Shown: positions 10,227-19,063, numbered from the stretch's first letter. The stretch is DNA of 64,000 nucleotides from JAEUMG01 sp046349315 (GCA_046349315.1 JAXMCQ010000002.1:310001-374000); one strand, 5' to 3'. Notes: generated by a model from the letters alone, not told the origin. Program-made: numbers and translations.

Positions 10227-10269
10227 ATCCGGTTCAGGCCGGATGAAGCCAACTCGTGTCGATCCGGAG
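10227..10269 (+). promoter_or_regulatory. Riboswitch expression platform: alternative stems over the gcvT ribosome-binding site
   Basis: The hexamer CCGGAT at 10239-10244 can pair perfectly either with ATCCGG at 10227-10232 (6-nt loop) or with a second ATCCGG at 10262-10267, which overlaps the gcvT Shine-Dalgarno CCGGAG (10264-10269). The two stems exclude each other. This fits a translational switch, not a terminator, since no T-run is present. The pairing is seen; its coupling to glycine is inferred. Confidence 0.6.
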
Positions 10270-10273
10270 ACCC

Positions 10274-11410
10274 ATGACAGCTTCTTCCACCGAAATCCTC
10301 AAACGAACGCCACTTTATGAATTGCATCTGAAGCTTGGCGCACGCCTTGTGCCCTTCGCCGGCTATGAGATGCCCGTCCAGTATCCGACCGGCATTGTCG
10401 CGGAGCATAACTGGACCCGCATAAATGCGGGATTATTCGACGTCTCCCATATGGGCCAGGCGACCTTGATCGGAACCGATCATCCGAGGGTAGCGGAAGC
10501 TCTCGAAAAACTCGTGCCGGGCGACGTACTCAAGCTCGGCCTTGGGCGTATTCGGTATACCCAATTCACGACGCCGGACGGTGGCATCATCGACGATCTG
10601 ATGGTCAGCCGCCCGCTGGCGGGAAGTGATGACGGCCAGCTTGGGCTTGTCGTCAACGCCTCGCGCAAGGATGTCGACTATGACTGGCTGCGGCAGCATC
10701 TCCCCGACGACATAATTCTGCACCGCGCGGATGAGCGCGCCCTGTTGGCCTTACAGGGGCCGAAAGCCGTTGAAGTTCTGGCGCGCCATTGCGCCGAATC
10801 TTCATCGCTTGCCTTCATGAGTTCAACGCGCGCCGTTTTCGATGGCATTGACTGTCATATCGCGCGTTCGGGCTATACCGGCGAAGACGGCTTTGAAATT
10901 TCAGTCAGGGCAGAAGATGCAACACGGCTTGCCGAGACGCTTCTGGCCGAGCCGGAAGTCAAGACGATCGGCCTGGGTGCCCGCGATTCTTTGAGGCTTG
11001 AAGCGGGCTTGTGCCTCTATGGCCACGACATCGACGAGACGACGAGCCCCGTCGAGGCCGGGCTTTCCTGGTCGATCGGCAAGCGACGCAAGACCGAAGG
11101 CGGCTTCATCGGCGCTGACCGAATTCTGCGCGAGTTGAAAGATGGCCCCTCGCGCAAGCGCGTCGGCATCAGGCTTGAGGGCCGCGCACCGGCACGCGAA
11201 GGCGCAGCCATTCAATCGGACGTCGGGAAGCGGATTGGCACAGTGACATCGGGCGGCTTCGGGCCGGCCGTGAATGCGCCAATCGCCATGGGCTATGTCG
11301 AGGCGCGCTTCGCCGAGGCAGGTACCCCCTTATCGTTGATTGTGCGCGACAAGCCTTTGCCGGCCGCAGTCGCGCCGCTGCCTTTTGTACCCCACACTTA
11401 TAAACGCTGA
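10274..11410 (+). CDS. gcvT: Aminomethyltransferase (glycine cleavage T protein)
   Basis: The T protein moves the methylene carbon from the lipoyl arm of GcvH to tetrahydrofolate and releases ammonia. It is 378 aa from ATG 10274, preceded by GGAGA at 5-6 bp; an upstream in-frame GTG at 10256 lies inside the riboswitch platform and is unlikely. Family features: RTPLYELH near the N-terminus, the FDVSHMGQ block at about residue 56, the central ARSGYTGEDGFEI segment, LGARDSLRLEAGLCLYG, and a C-terminal barrel. First gene of gcvT-gcvH-gcvP, controlled by the glycine riboswitch. Confidence 0.94.
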   Translation: MTASSTEILKRTPLYELHLKLGARLVPFAGYEMPVQYPTGIVAEHNWTRINAGLFDVSHMGQATLIGTDHPRVAEALEKLVPGDVLKLGLGRIRYTQFTTPDGGIIDDLMVSRPLAGSDDGQLGLVVNASRKDVDYDWLRQHLPDDIILHRADERALLALQGPKAVEVLARHCAESSSLAFMSSTRAVFDGIDCHIARSGYTGEDGFEISVRAEDATRLAETLLAEPEVKTIGLGARDSLRLEAGLCLYGHDIDETTSPVEAGLSWSIGKRRKTEGGFIGADRILRELKDGPSRKRVGIRLEGRAPAREGAAIQSDVGKRIGTVTSGGFGPAVNAPIAMGYVEARFAEAGTPLSLIVRDKPLPAAVAPLPFVPHTYKR

Positions 11411-11420
11411 GGAGACGGAC

Positions 11421-11795
11421 GTGCCAGACTTGCGCTTCACGAAGGACCACGAATGGATTTTGGTTGAGGGCGACACCGCGACTGTCGGCATCACCAATCA
11501 TGCACAGGAGCAATTGGGCGATGTCGTCTTCGTCGACCTGCCGGCCGTCGGCAAGCAGGTGACCAAGGGCGGCGAGGCGGCGGTCGTGGAAAGCGTCAAG
11601 GCGGCGAGCGAAGTCTATGCGCCGGTCACAGGCGAAGTTGTGGCCATTAATGGCGAGCTTTCTGGCGATCCTTCGCTCGTCAATCGCGCGGCGGAGACCG
11701 AAGGCTGGTTCATGAAGCTCAAGCTCAAGAATCCCGGTGAGTTGTCCGATCTCATGGATAAGACGGCTTACGATAAATTCGTCGCCGAAAGCTGA
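11421..11795 (+). CDS. gcvH: Glycine cleavage H protein (lipoyl carrier)
   Basis: The 124-residue lipoyl carrier that shuttles the aminomethyl group between GcvP, GcvT and the L protein. The lipoylated lysine is Lys60 in VVESVKAASEVY. The start must be GTG at 11421, behind GAGGAGACG, because an ATG-initiated frame (from within gcvT) would add a non-homologous N-terminus; MPDLRFTKDHEW is the expected beginning. It lies 10 bp after gcvT. The lipoamide dehydrogenase partner is not in this window. Confidence 0.94.
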   Translation: MPDLRFTKDHEWILVEGDTATVGITNHAQEQLGDVVFVDLPAVGKQVTKGGEAAVVESVKAASEVYAPVTGEVVAINGELSGDPSLVNRAAETEGWFMKLKLKNPGELSDLMDKTAYDKFVAES

Positions 11796-11817
11796 GGGCG
11801 ATGAAGAATCAATATTC

Positions 11818-11916
11818 GTCACCCCAGCGAAAGCTGGGGTCCCCTGAATCCGTTGAACGCGGCAAATGCCGCCAAGCTGAAACGCGTCAGGGGATGCCAG
11901 CTTTCGCTGGCATGAC
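11818..11916. repeat. REP/BIME-like palindromic element with three hairpins
   Basis: A 99-bp imperfect inverted repeat between gcvH and gcvP. The outer 30-bp arms (11818-11847, 11887-11916) match at 26 of 30 positions. Each arm folds by itself into an 8-bp hairpin with a 4-nt loop (11821-11840 and 11894-11913), and the four mismatches between arms are compensated inside each hairpin. A third small GC hairpin sits at 11859-11872. Such AGCGAAAGCT-type palindromes are dispersed repeats in many alphaproteobacteria. I saw no second copy in the window. Confidence 0.75.
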
Positions 11917-11937
11917 GGCTGAAGAAATGGTGACATC

Positions 11938-14847
11938 ATGAAAACCGAGACACACTTACGCCCAACCCTCGCCGAGCTCGAACCTGGCGCAAACTTCGTG
12001 CGCCGTCACATCGGCCCTTCCGATGAAGAGACGGCCGAGATGCTCAGCTCGCTCGGCGCAAAATCACTTGAGGATTTCATCGCCAAGGTCGTGCCGGATT
12101 CGATCCGCACCAGCCGGCCGCTCGATCTTCCGGCGCCGAAGGCCGAACGCACCGCGCTGTCATACTTGCGCAAGATGGCCGATCGCAACGAGGTCTTCGT
12201 GTCGATGCTCGGCATGGGCTATTACGGCACTGTCACGCCCAAGGTGATCCTGCGCAATGTTCTGGAAAATCCGGGCTGGTACACGGCCTACACACCGTAT
12301 CAGGCGGAGGTAAGTCAGGGCCGGCTCGAAGCGCTGCTCAATTTCCAGCAGATGGTCATCGATCTGACCGGGCTCGAACTTGCCAATGCCTCATTGCTCG
12401 ATGAGGGCACCGCCGCCGCCGAGGCCATGGCGATGGCCAAGCGCGTCGTAAAAACCAGTGCCAACAAATTCTTTGTCGATCGCGATACGCATCCGCAAAC
12501 CATCGGCGTCATCGAGACGCGTGCCCATGCTTTCGGATTCGAATTGATTGTCGGCGATCCGGCGACCGACCTGAAGCCCAATGAAGTCTTCGGCGCGCTT
12601 CTCTCCTATCCCGGATCTTCGGGGCAGGTTCGCGATTGGCGGGGAGTGATCGACAAGCTCCATGGCGCCGGCGCTATTGCGATCCTGGCGGCAGATCTGC
12701 TCGCGCTGGCAGTATTGACGCCGCCGGGTGAACTGGGCGCCGACATTGCCATTGGCTCGGCCCAGCGCTTCGGCGTTCCGATGGGTTATGGCGGGCCGCA
12801 TGCCGCGTTCTTTGCCACGCGCGACGAATATAAGCGCGCAATGCCGGGGCGGATCATCGGCGTTTCCGTCGACGCGCAAGGCAATCGTGCCTTGCGCATG
12901 GCCATGCAGACGCGCGAGCAGCATATCCGCCGCGAGAAGGCGACGAGCAATATCTGCACGGCGCAAGTTCTCCTTGCCGTTATTGCTTCGATGTTTGCTG
13001 TCTATAACGGGCCTGCAGGCATTCGAAAGATGGCGTTGCGCACCCATCGGCTCGCGCAGATCTTCGCGCGCGCCATGCGCGATTTTGGGTACGGCGTCTC
13101 GACCGATCAGTTCTTCGACACCGTGACCGTTCACGTGCCGGGCCGTGCCCATATGCTGTGGGCCAAGGCCAAGGAACAGCGGATCAATCTCCGCTTCGTC
13201 GATGCCGATCATCTCGGCGTTTCCTTCGACCAGTCGACGCGGCGCCAGGAGCTCGAGCGTCTGCTCGGCGTATTCAAGACCGGCGCGCGTCCCTCGATCG
13301 ATGAACTCGACGCGCGCGTCGAAGAATGCATACCCGAAGCGCTACGTCGTAAGAGCGCTTATCTGACCCATCCGGTTTTCGAGATGTACCATTCGGAAAC
13401 TGAGATGCTTCGCTATCTGCGCCATCTGCAGGCGAAGGATGTGTCCCTCGATCGCTCGATGATCCCTCTGGGCTCGTGCACCATGAAGCTCAACGCCACG
13501 ACCGAAATGATCCCGGTCACTTGGCGCGGCTTCTCGATGCTTCATCCCTTTGCGCCCTTGGAACAGACGCAAGGCTACCAGCAGCTTTTCGAGGAACTCG
13601 AGGAGATGCTGGCCGAGATCACCGGTTTCGACGCGATCTCATTGCAGCCCAATGCCGGAAGCCAGGGCGAGTATGCGGGATTGCTGGCGATCCGCGACTA
13701 TCACGAGGCGCGCGGCGATAGCCATCGCAATATCTGTCTCATTCCGGTTTCGGCGCATGGCACCAACCCGGCATCAGCGGTCATGGCCGGTATGCAGGTC
13801 GTCGTGGTCGCTTGCGATGAGCGCGGCAATGTTGATCTCGCCGATCTCAAGGCCAAGGTAAGCGTCCACGCGAAGGATCTTGCGGCATTGATGATTACCT
13901 ATCCTTCGACGCATGGCGTGTTCGAAGCGGCGATCAAGGATATTTGCGCTGTCGTGCATGAGAATGGCGGGCAGGTCTATCTCGACGGCGCCAATCTCAA
14001 TGCGCTGGTCGGTTTGGTGCGTCCGGCGGAGCTTGGCGCCGATGTCTGCCATATGAATTTGCACAAGACTTTTTGCATTCCGCATGGCGGCGGCGGCCCG
14101 GGCATGGGGCCGATCGGCGTCAAGGCACATCTGGCGCCCTATCTGCCGGGGCATGCGGTCGTCGCGGGTGTCAATCCGGCCGCCGGGCGCGACCAGCCAC
14201 CGGGACAAGTCTCAGCGGCGCCCTGGGGTTCGGCGTCAATCCTGCCGATCTCCTGGACCTATATCGCCATGATGGGCGGGGAGGGGCTCACAAAGGCGAC
14301 GATGATGGCGATCCTCAATGCCAACTACGTGGCCAAGCGTTTGGCGCCGCATTTCCCGATCGTCTACACGGGGCCCGGCGGCTTCATCGCGCATGAATGC
14401 ATCGTCGATTTGCGCTGGCTCAAGGAACGTACCGGATTGTCGGTCGAAGACGTCGCGAAGCGTCTGGTCGATTATGGCTATCACGCGCCGACCATGTCCT
14501 TCCCGGTGGTCGACACCTTGATGATCGAGCCGACCGAATCGGAGGGAAAGCGCGAGCTTGATCGCTTCTGCGATGCGATGATCGCCGTTCGCGGCGAGAT
14601 CGCCGAAGTCGAGGAGGGCAAGGCCGATCGTCTCAACAACGTGCTGAAGAATTCGCCGCACACCCACCGATTGCTACTCGAGGATTGGACGCGGCCCTAC
14701 AGCAAGGAAAAGGCGTTCTTCCCGCTCAAATTCGTCAATGCGGATAAGTATTGGCCGCCGGTGGCGCGTGTCGACAATGTCTTCGGTGACCGGCATCTGG
14801 TGTGTACGTGTCCTCCGCTGGAGAGCTATCTCGAAGCGGCGGAGTGA
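11938..14847 (+). CDS. gcvP: Glycine dehydrogenase (decarboxylating), fused P protein
   Basis: The PLP-dependent P protein decarboxylates glycine and loads the aminomethyl group onto GcvH lipoamide. At 969 aa it is the fused form in which P1-like (about 1-450) and P2-like (about 470-969) halves are one chain. The PLP lysine is Lys710 in NLHKTFCIPHGGGGPG. Other family blocks are YTPYQAEVSQGRLE, SNICTAQVLLA, and SMIPLGSCTMKLNATTEM. It is separated from gcvH by the palindromic element and converges on the M50 protease gene. Confidence 0.95.
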   Translation: MKTETHLRPTLAELEPGANFVRRHIGPSDEETAEMLSSLGAKSLEDFIAKVVPDSIRTSRPLDLPAPKAERTALSYLRKMADRNEVFVSMLGMGYYGTVTPKVILRNVLENPGWYTAYTPYQAEVSQGRLEALLNFQQMVIDLTGLELANASLLDEGTAAAEAMAMAKRVVKTSANKFFVDRDTHPQTIGVIETRAHAFGFELIVGDPATDLKPNEVFGALLSYPGSSGQVRDWRGVIDKLHGAGAIAILAADLLALAVLTPPGELGADIAIGSAQRFGVPMGYGGPHAAFFATRDEYKRAMPGRIIGVSVDAQGNRALRMAMQTREQHIRREKATSNICTAQVLLAVIASMFAVYNGPAGIRKMALRTHRLAQIFARAMRDFGYGVSTDQFFDTVTVHVPGRAHMLWAKAKEQRINLRFVDADHLGVSFDQSTRRQELERLLGVFKTGARPSIDELDARVEECIPEALRRKSAYLTHPVFEMYHSETEMLRYLRHLQAKDVSLDRSMIPLGSCTMKLNATTEMIPVTWRGFSMLHPFAPLEQTQGYQQLFEELEEMLAEITGFDAISLQPNAGSQGEYAGLLAIRDYHEARGDSHRNICLIPVSAHGTNPASAVMAGMQVVVVACDERGNVDLADLKAKVSVHAKDLAALMITYPSTHGVFEAAIKDICAVVHENGGQVYLDGANLNALVGLVRPAELGADVCHMNLHKTFCIPHGGGGPGMGPIGVKAHLAPYLPGHAVVAGVNPAAGRDQPPGQVSAAPWGSASILPISWTYIAMMGGEGLTKATMMAILNANYVAKRLAPHFPIVYTGPGGFIAHECIVDLRWLKERTGLSVEDVAKRLVDYGYHAPTMSFPVVDTLMIEPTESEGKRELDRFCDAMIAVRGEIAEVEEGKADRLNNVLKNSPHTHRLLLEDWTRPYSKEKAFFPLKFVNADKYWPPVARVDNVFGDRHLVCTCPPLESYLEAAE

Positions 14848-14860
14848 AATCGAAGGCTGT

Positions 14861-15571
14861 CTATGACCGGAGTTCCGCATAGACATTGCTCGCCATCACG
14901 GCGAGAAGTGCGGCGAGGCCCAGATACATTACGCCATATTCCGCACGAATGTTGGCGGGGACATCACGATAGGCGCGCGCTTCGGGTGAATCCGGATCAT
15001 AGCGCCACGCAGCGATGAGGCTGGGTATGGCCATAACTGCGATCAGAATGAGAAGCGGGCTTGGGTGCCACAAAAACAGCGCAACCAGCATAGGTGCTCC
15101 GAGAAACCAAATTCGTGGCGTGAGAATTTGAGTGATCCGTCCACCATCAAGTGGTGAGATCGGGATGAGATTGAAGAGGTTGATCATGAATCCAGCATAG
15201 GAGATCGCGATCAGCAACTCGCTGTGTTCCTGCCGCCCGAGGAAATAGGCGCCGAATGCGGCAAGCGTCCCTACGAACGGCCCCGCATAGGCGATATAGG
15301 CCTCCGTCTCCGCATCAAGCGGCACATCCTTGAGATTGATCCACGCGCCGACGAAGGGGATGAATGTCGGTAATCCGACGTCGAGCCCTTTCTGCCGCGC
15401 GGCAAAATAATGTCCCAATTCGTGGATGAGGATCATCGCAATGAACCCCACGGCGAAAGAGAAGCCGTAGATTGTTGCGTAGACCCATATTGTCAGCAGC
15501 ATGCTCCCGACCGAGAGAAGAATGCTGCCGAATTTTAGAGAGGCAAACAGAAGCAGGAGAGCCTTGAGCAC
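14861..15571 (-). CDS. Site-2 protease family (M50) membrane metalloprotease
   Basis: A polytopic zinc protease of the S2P/SpoIVFB type. Zinc-binding HELGH lies in a hydrophobic helix (His50, Glu51, His54 counted from the chosen start) and the second motif is NLIPISPLDGGR, supplying the third ligand Asp. There is no PDZ or CBS domain, so it is a minimal core enzyme. Start is uncertain: ATG 15640 would overlap the upstream gene by 65 bp; GTG 15571 follows the DUF2167 stop by 4 bp and has a GAAGG upstream, so I prefer it. Substrate unknown; the paired DUF2167 gene is the obvious candidate partner. Confidence 0.8.
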   Translation of the reverse strand: MLKALLLLFASLKFGSILLSVGSMLLTIWVYATIYGFSFAVGFIAMILIHELGHYFAARQKGLDVGLPTFIPFVGAWINLKDVPLDAETEAYIAYAGPFVGTLAAFGAYFLGRQEHSELLIAISYAGFMINLFNLIPISPLDGGRITQILTPRIWFLGAPMLVALFLWHPSPLLILIAVMAIPSLIAAWRYDPDSPEARAYRDVPANIRAEYGVMYLGLAALLAVMASNVYAELRS

Positions 15572-15575
15572 CCGG

Positions 15576-16475
15576 TCAGCCTTCGCCGCTGCCACGCCGG
15601 AAAAATTTGAAGATTGCACCACCCGCGATCGCGAAGCCAACCAGGATCAGCTTGGCGAATTTCGCAAAGAAGACACCAATGACTGCAAGCAGGCCAAGCT
15701 TCTTCGCAGCAATTCCGCCGATTAGCGCGGCAATACCATATTCGGCAATGCGATCGGTATTCGCGTTGAAATCGTCATAACGCTTGCCGGCCTTATATTC
15801 GAGTGCGGCGAGAAGCTGGCGGGCATATTCCTTCTCTTTATCGATGACGTCTTCGCTGGTTACGAGGTTCAGTTCGAAGAATCCATCGCGACCGAGTGCG
15901 TAGGTGTTGTAATTGACCGTCGCCGCAGCATCCGCCGGCGCGCCGTGGTCTTTGGCCCGCAAGGACCAAATGAGCTTGTGTGTCGAGGAATCGTAATGCG
16001 GAGGTTCGATCCAGCCGATGACTTCGAGCGCCGGCACGCCAATCTTTGCCCGCTCCTTGTTTTGTTCGACACTACCGTCAATCAATGAGTGCAACATCTC
16101 ATCGGCATCCCATTCGCGGGCCTCGTCGTCGCTGACATAGCCTTCCGCCGTGTGGTCGATGGTCACGAACCAATATTGGTCCTCGGACTTGGGAACGACG
16201 AGTCCAAGGAATCCGCTGCCGGCCGAATTGCCCATGGCAAGCATCACTGCGGTTGCTTCGGCCTTCGGCACGAACATGTAGGCATCGGTCAGATTGAGTG
16301 TTGCCTGGTCGCCAAGAGCGATGGGTGCAGGCCCCCGGACGGCCGCCTTTATCGCGTCCTGCCATGCAGTTCTAATTCGATCCTGTAGGCTCGAGTCGGT
16401 CTGAGCGCGTAGCGGTGCGCTTAGTGCAATGAACAGTAGCGACGCCAGTACCAGAAACCTTGTGAGAGCCGCCAT
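15576..16475 (-). CDS. DUF2167 family exported/membrane protein
   Basis: 299 aa with an N-terminal signal peptide (hydrophobic core after MAALTRF, predicted cleavage after LRA) and a C-terminal hydrophobic region of two helices (about residues 247-290) ending in a basic tail. The middle matches the DUF2167 family: GDQATLNL near the start, GFLGLVVP, EDQYWFVTIDH, and VIGWIEPPHYD. No function is established for the family. ATG 16475 has a GAAGGAGCG ribosome-binding site. A short inverted repeat TTACG-TAG-CGTAA lies at 16494-16506. It is followed directly by the M50 protease gene, and the two look like one operon. Confidence 0.78.
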   Translation of the reverse strand: MAALTRFLVLASLLFIALSAPLRAQTDSSLQDRIRTAWQDAIKAAVRGPAPIALGDQATLNLTDAYMFVPKAEATAVMLAMGNSAGSGFLGLVVPKSEDQYWFVTIDHTAEGYVSDDEAREWDADEMLHSLIDGSVEQNKERAKIGVPALEVIGWIEPPHYDSSTHKLIWSLRAKDHGAPADAAATVNYNTYALGRDGFFELNLVTSEDVIDKEKEYARQLLAALEYKAGKRYDDFNANTDRIAEYGIAALIGGIAAKKLGLLAVIGVFFAKFAKLILVGFAIAGGAIFKFFRRGSGEG

Positions 16476-16583
16476 CTACGCTCCTTCATTGGATTACGTA
16501 GCGTAAATATGGCAAGCTTCGCCGGCCCAGGCAAGCGGAGTTGCTTACGGGCGTCGGACTTCACCGAGACTCGGCTTAAGGAC

Positions 16584-17333
16584 TTACGACGTGTCGTCGA
16601 GCGGCGGCATGACATTGCGGGCGAGCCAGTCGCATTCTTTCAGGATCTCCTCGACTTCATGCTTTGGCCGTTCGCGGTATCCCGGCGGCCGTCCGGAGCG
16701 CAGCGGGCTCCAGCGCTCAGGCCGGCGTTGATCGAGGGGTTTGGCCTGCCAGCGTGCGAGCCGCATGGCCTGGCGCGGAATGTCTCGCAAGGCATCCATG
16801 AGGGCGAGGAAGCGGCGGATCAGACGCCTTGCATCGACCATGCCGTCGTCGGCTTTCTCCACAAGAGCTGGTGCGGGAGGCGGCTCCTGCGGGCGGAACA
16901 CGAGAAACATCGAAACCAGCGGATTGGGGCCAACATCGACGATCTGAAGGGGCGGTAGCACGCGCTTGCGTTTGTTACGGCGGCCAATGAGCTTCTTACG
17001 CCTGGCCGGATCGAACAATCCGAATGACGGGCGGCGCTTGGCTTTGTCGTTGTCTTTGGTTTCGTCAGCGGCTTTGTCTTTGGTTGAGACTTTGGGCTTT
17101 ACCCGGGCCGGACGCTCGGCCGGAGGCTCCAATACGATGTTGCGGGCCGCGACGAAAATGAGCCGCCGCGCGGCTGATTCAGCCTTCCGCAATTGGCCGA
17201 GCATAAACCTGTAGAGAGGCTTCGACAGGCGCTCGACATTCGCCCCTTCGATGAGCCCGATCTGGGCGCAGAGCGCCATGACCACTCCCAAGAGCGGCAC
17301 CCGCCAACGTTCAACGGCCATATCCCAATCCAT
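16584..17333 (-). CDS. Unknown protein under a probable LexA/SOS promoter
   Basis: A 249-residue protein that I do not recognise. It has one hydrophobic segment near the N-terminus (about residues 9-24), a highly charged Lys/Asp/Arg-rich middle (about 75-125) that looks disordered, an amphipathic basic helix (about 160-195) and a conserved-looking C-terminus, RPKHEVEEILKECDWLARN. ATG 17333 is chosen because a TTGACA/TATAGC promoter with a GTTC-N7-GTTC box in its spacer lies immediately upstream, putting the transcription start at or next to the ATG; no Shine-Dalgarno is present. The longer frame from 17369 would begin upstream of that promoter. Role in DNA damage is inferred from the box only. 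Confidence 0.65.
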   Translation of the reverse strand: MDWDMAVERWRVPLLGVVMALCAQIGLIEGANVERLSKPLYRFMLGQLRKAESAARRLIFVAARNIVLEPPAERPARVKPKVSTKDKAADETKDNDKAKRRPSFGLFDPARRKKLIGRRNKRKRVLPPLQIVDVGPNPLVSMFLVFRPQEPPPAPALVEKADDGMVDARRLIRRFLALMDALRDIPRQAMRLARWQAKPLDQRRPERWSPLRSGRPPGYRERPKHEVEEILKECDWLARNVMPPLDDTS

Positions 17334-17340
17334 GGGAGCG

Positions 17341-17369
17341 GCTATAGAACTTAAAAAGAACACTGTCAA
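17341..17369 (-). promoter_or_regulatory. SOS promoter with LexA box in the spacer
   Basis: On the minus strand TTGACA (17369-17364), 17 bp, TATAGC (17346-17341). The spacer contains GTTC-TTTTTAA-GTTC (17361-17347), an exact match to the alphaproteobacterial LexA operator GTTC-N7-GTTC. The predicted start is at about 17334, adjacent to the ATG at 17333. Confidence 0.75.
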
Positions 17370-17432
17370 TATAAAAAATCAGCTGGCCGGCTGGGCTCGC
17401 CAGGATCATCCGGGACCTATGCCGGACTTGGC

Positions 17433-18878
17433 TTATCGCTCCGCATCAAGGCTTTCGAGATCGCCTGGGAGGGTGGGAGAAAGATGCATCCGCTCCAGGA
17501 TGTTTTTGATTTCGATCTCAAGCAAGATGGGTTTCTGCGCTTCGGCCGCGAGTTGGTTGGCGCGATTCTCCAAGACGGTCACCGTCTCCGGATTCTCGGC
17601 GGCGACATTCTTCGTCTCGGAAGGGTCCTTTGCGATGTTGTAGAGTTCAACCGACTGCGGCAGCAATGTGCGCCATATGAGCTTCCAGTCACCCTGGCGG
17701 ACTGCGGCGCGAAACGGCTCGATATTGTAGACGACCTCCGTGCGCGGCGAGGGCGTGCCTTCGCTGAGCGTTCCCCAAACGTCGATGCCATCAAGGGGTT
17801 TGCCCTTATCGAGCGTGCCGCCTGCAAGTTTGACCAGCGTCGGATAGAGGTCGACAGTGTGAATGGGCTCGTTCAGCACTCTGCCTCCCTTGATATGTCC
17901 TTGCCAGCTGGCGAGTGCGGCGACGCGTGTGCCGCCCTCATAAAGCGTGCCCTTACCTTCACGATAGGGGCCGTTGTCAGCGGGAAGAACGACCTTCGAC
18001 ATATCGGTGATTGCGCCAGCGAACATGGCATTGCGCGTACCGCCATTGTCGCTCTGGAAAACGATCAAGGTGTTCTCTAGCATTCCCTTCTGCTTGAGAG
18101 CAGCGATCACGCGTCCGATCTGGTCATCCATCGCAGTCGCGCTCGCGGCATAGGCTTTGCGGCTTGGGTCGTCGATATTCTTGTACTTGTCGAGATAGTC
18201 CTGCGGCGCCTGATAGGGCGTGTGCACGGCATTGAAGGCCAAGTAGAGAAATAGCGGCTTCGCCGGATCATGCTCCTCGATGAGCTTCACGGCATCATTG
18301 CCAAGAAGCGTGGTCGAGTACCCCTCTTCCTCGACGACCTCGTTGTTGCGAAACCAGTCCGTCTTGCCGTCGACCTTGTGCGTGAAATAGTCGATCTCAC
18401 CGATCAGCGGACCATAGGCATAGTCGAAGCCGCGCTGGCGCGGCCAGTATTTCTGGTCGGCATGGCCCAGATGCCATTTTCCAATGATGGCGGTTTCATA
18501 TCCAGCGTCTTTCAACGCTTGCGGCAGCAGCCATTCATCCGTCGCGAGGCCATAGCTGTGGCCCTGCGGAATCACCGCCGTCTGCAGGCCATAGCGCATC
18601 GGATATCGCCCCGTCATGAGTGCGGCACGTGTCGGCGTGCACATGGGGAGGGCATAATATTCGTTCAGCGCGACGCCTTCGGCTGCCAGAGCGTCGAGAG
18701 TTGGCGTTTTGATGTCCGAACCATGAAAGCCGACGTCCTTCCAGCCGAGATCATCCGCCATGATGTAGAGAATGTTGGGCTTGGCTGCGGCCTGAGCGTG
18801 GCCGGCCTGCGGCGGCCCGAAAAACAGCACTATGAATGAGAAGATCGCACAGCTGGCTAGGATCGGCAAACGCGTCAT
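17433..18878 (-). CDS. Secreted sulfatase, arylsulfatase B-like, cysteine type
   Basis: 481 aa with a signal peptide (hydrophobic core 9-20, cleavage likely after GHAQA). Hydrolyses sulfate esters in the periplasm or outside. The formylglycine site is Cys80 in CTPTR, followed by AALMTGRYP; calcium ligands Asp42/Asp43 are in IMADDLGW and the second metal block is QSDNGGTR. YNIEPFRAAVRQGDWKLIW in the C-terminal part is typical of the arylsulfatase B/GALNS-like group. Activity needs a formylglycine-generating enzyme, which is not encoded here. It is divergent from another sulfatase 185 bp away. Confidence 0.85.
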   Translation of the reverse strand: MTRLPILASCAIFSFIVLFFGPPQAGHAQAAAKPNILYIMADDLGWKDVGFHGSDIKTPTLDALAAEGVALNEYYALPMCTPTRAALMTGRYPMRYGLQTAVIPQGHSYGLATDEWLLPQALKDAGYETAIIGKWHLGHADQKYWPRQRGFDYAYGPLIGEIDYFTHKVDGKTDWFRNNEVVEEEGYSTTLLGNDAVKLIEEHDPAKPLFLYLAFNAVHTPYQAPQDYLDKYKNIDDPSRKAYAASATAMDDQIGRVIAALKQKGMLENTLIVFQSDNGGTRNAMFAGAITDMSKVVLPADNGPYREGKGTLYEGGTRVAALASWQGHIKGGRVLNEPIHTVDLYPTLVKLAGGTLDKGKPLDGIDVWGTLSEGTPSPRTEVVYNIEPFRAAVRQGDWKLIWRTLLPQSVELYNIAKDPSETKNVAAENPETVTVLENRANQLAAEAQKPILLEIEIKNILERMHLSPTLPGDLESLDAER

Positions 18879-19063
18879 TCGGTTCCCCCGGGGGTTACAC
18901 TTTCGACGTCCTAGGGGTAGCTTCGAACCGCAGTCAAATTACAAATGCCGTTCGGAAGTTTCGGCACTCGCTCTCTGGACGTGCTCGGAGGAGGGCTCGT
19001 TCTGTAAAGGTGCGACATTCGATCTATCGGGCGGGCGCGCTGTCTACTAGGCTGCTCCAACAG

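Noticed and set aside
18885..18894. CCCCCGGGGG palindrome just before the first sulfatase start
   Set aside because: A perfect palindrome without a loop cannot form an RNA hairpin, and a 10-bp GC run is not rare in such DNA.
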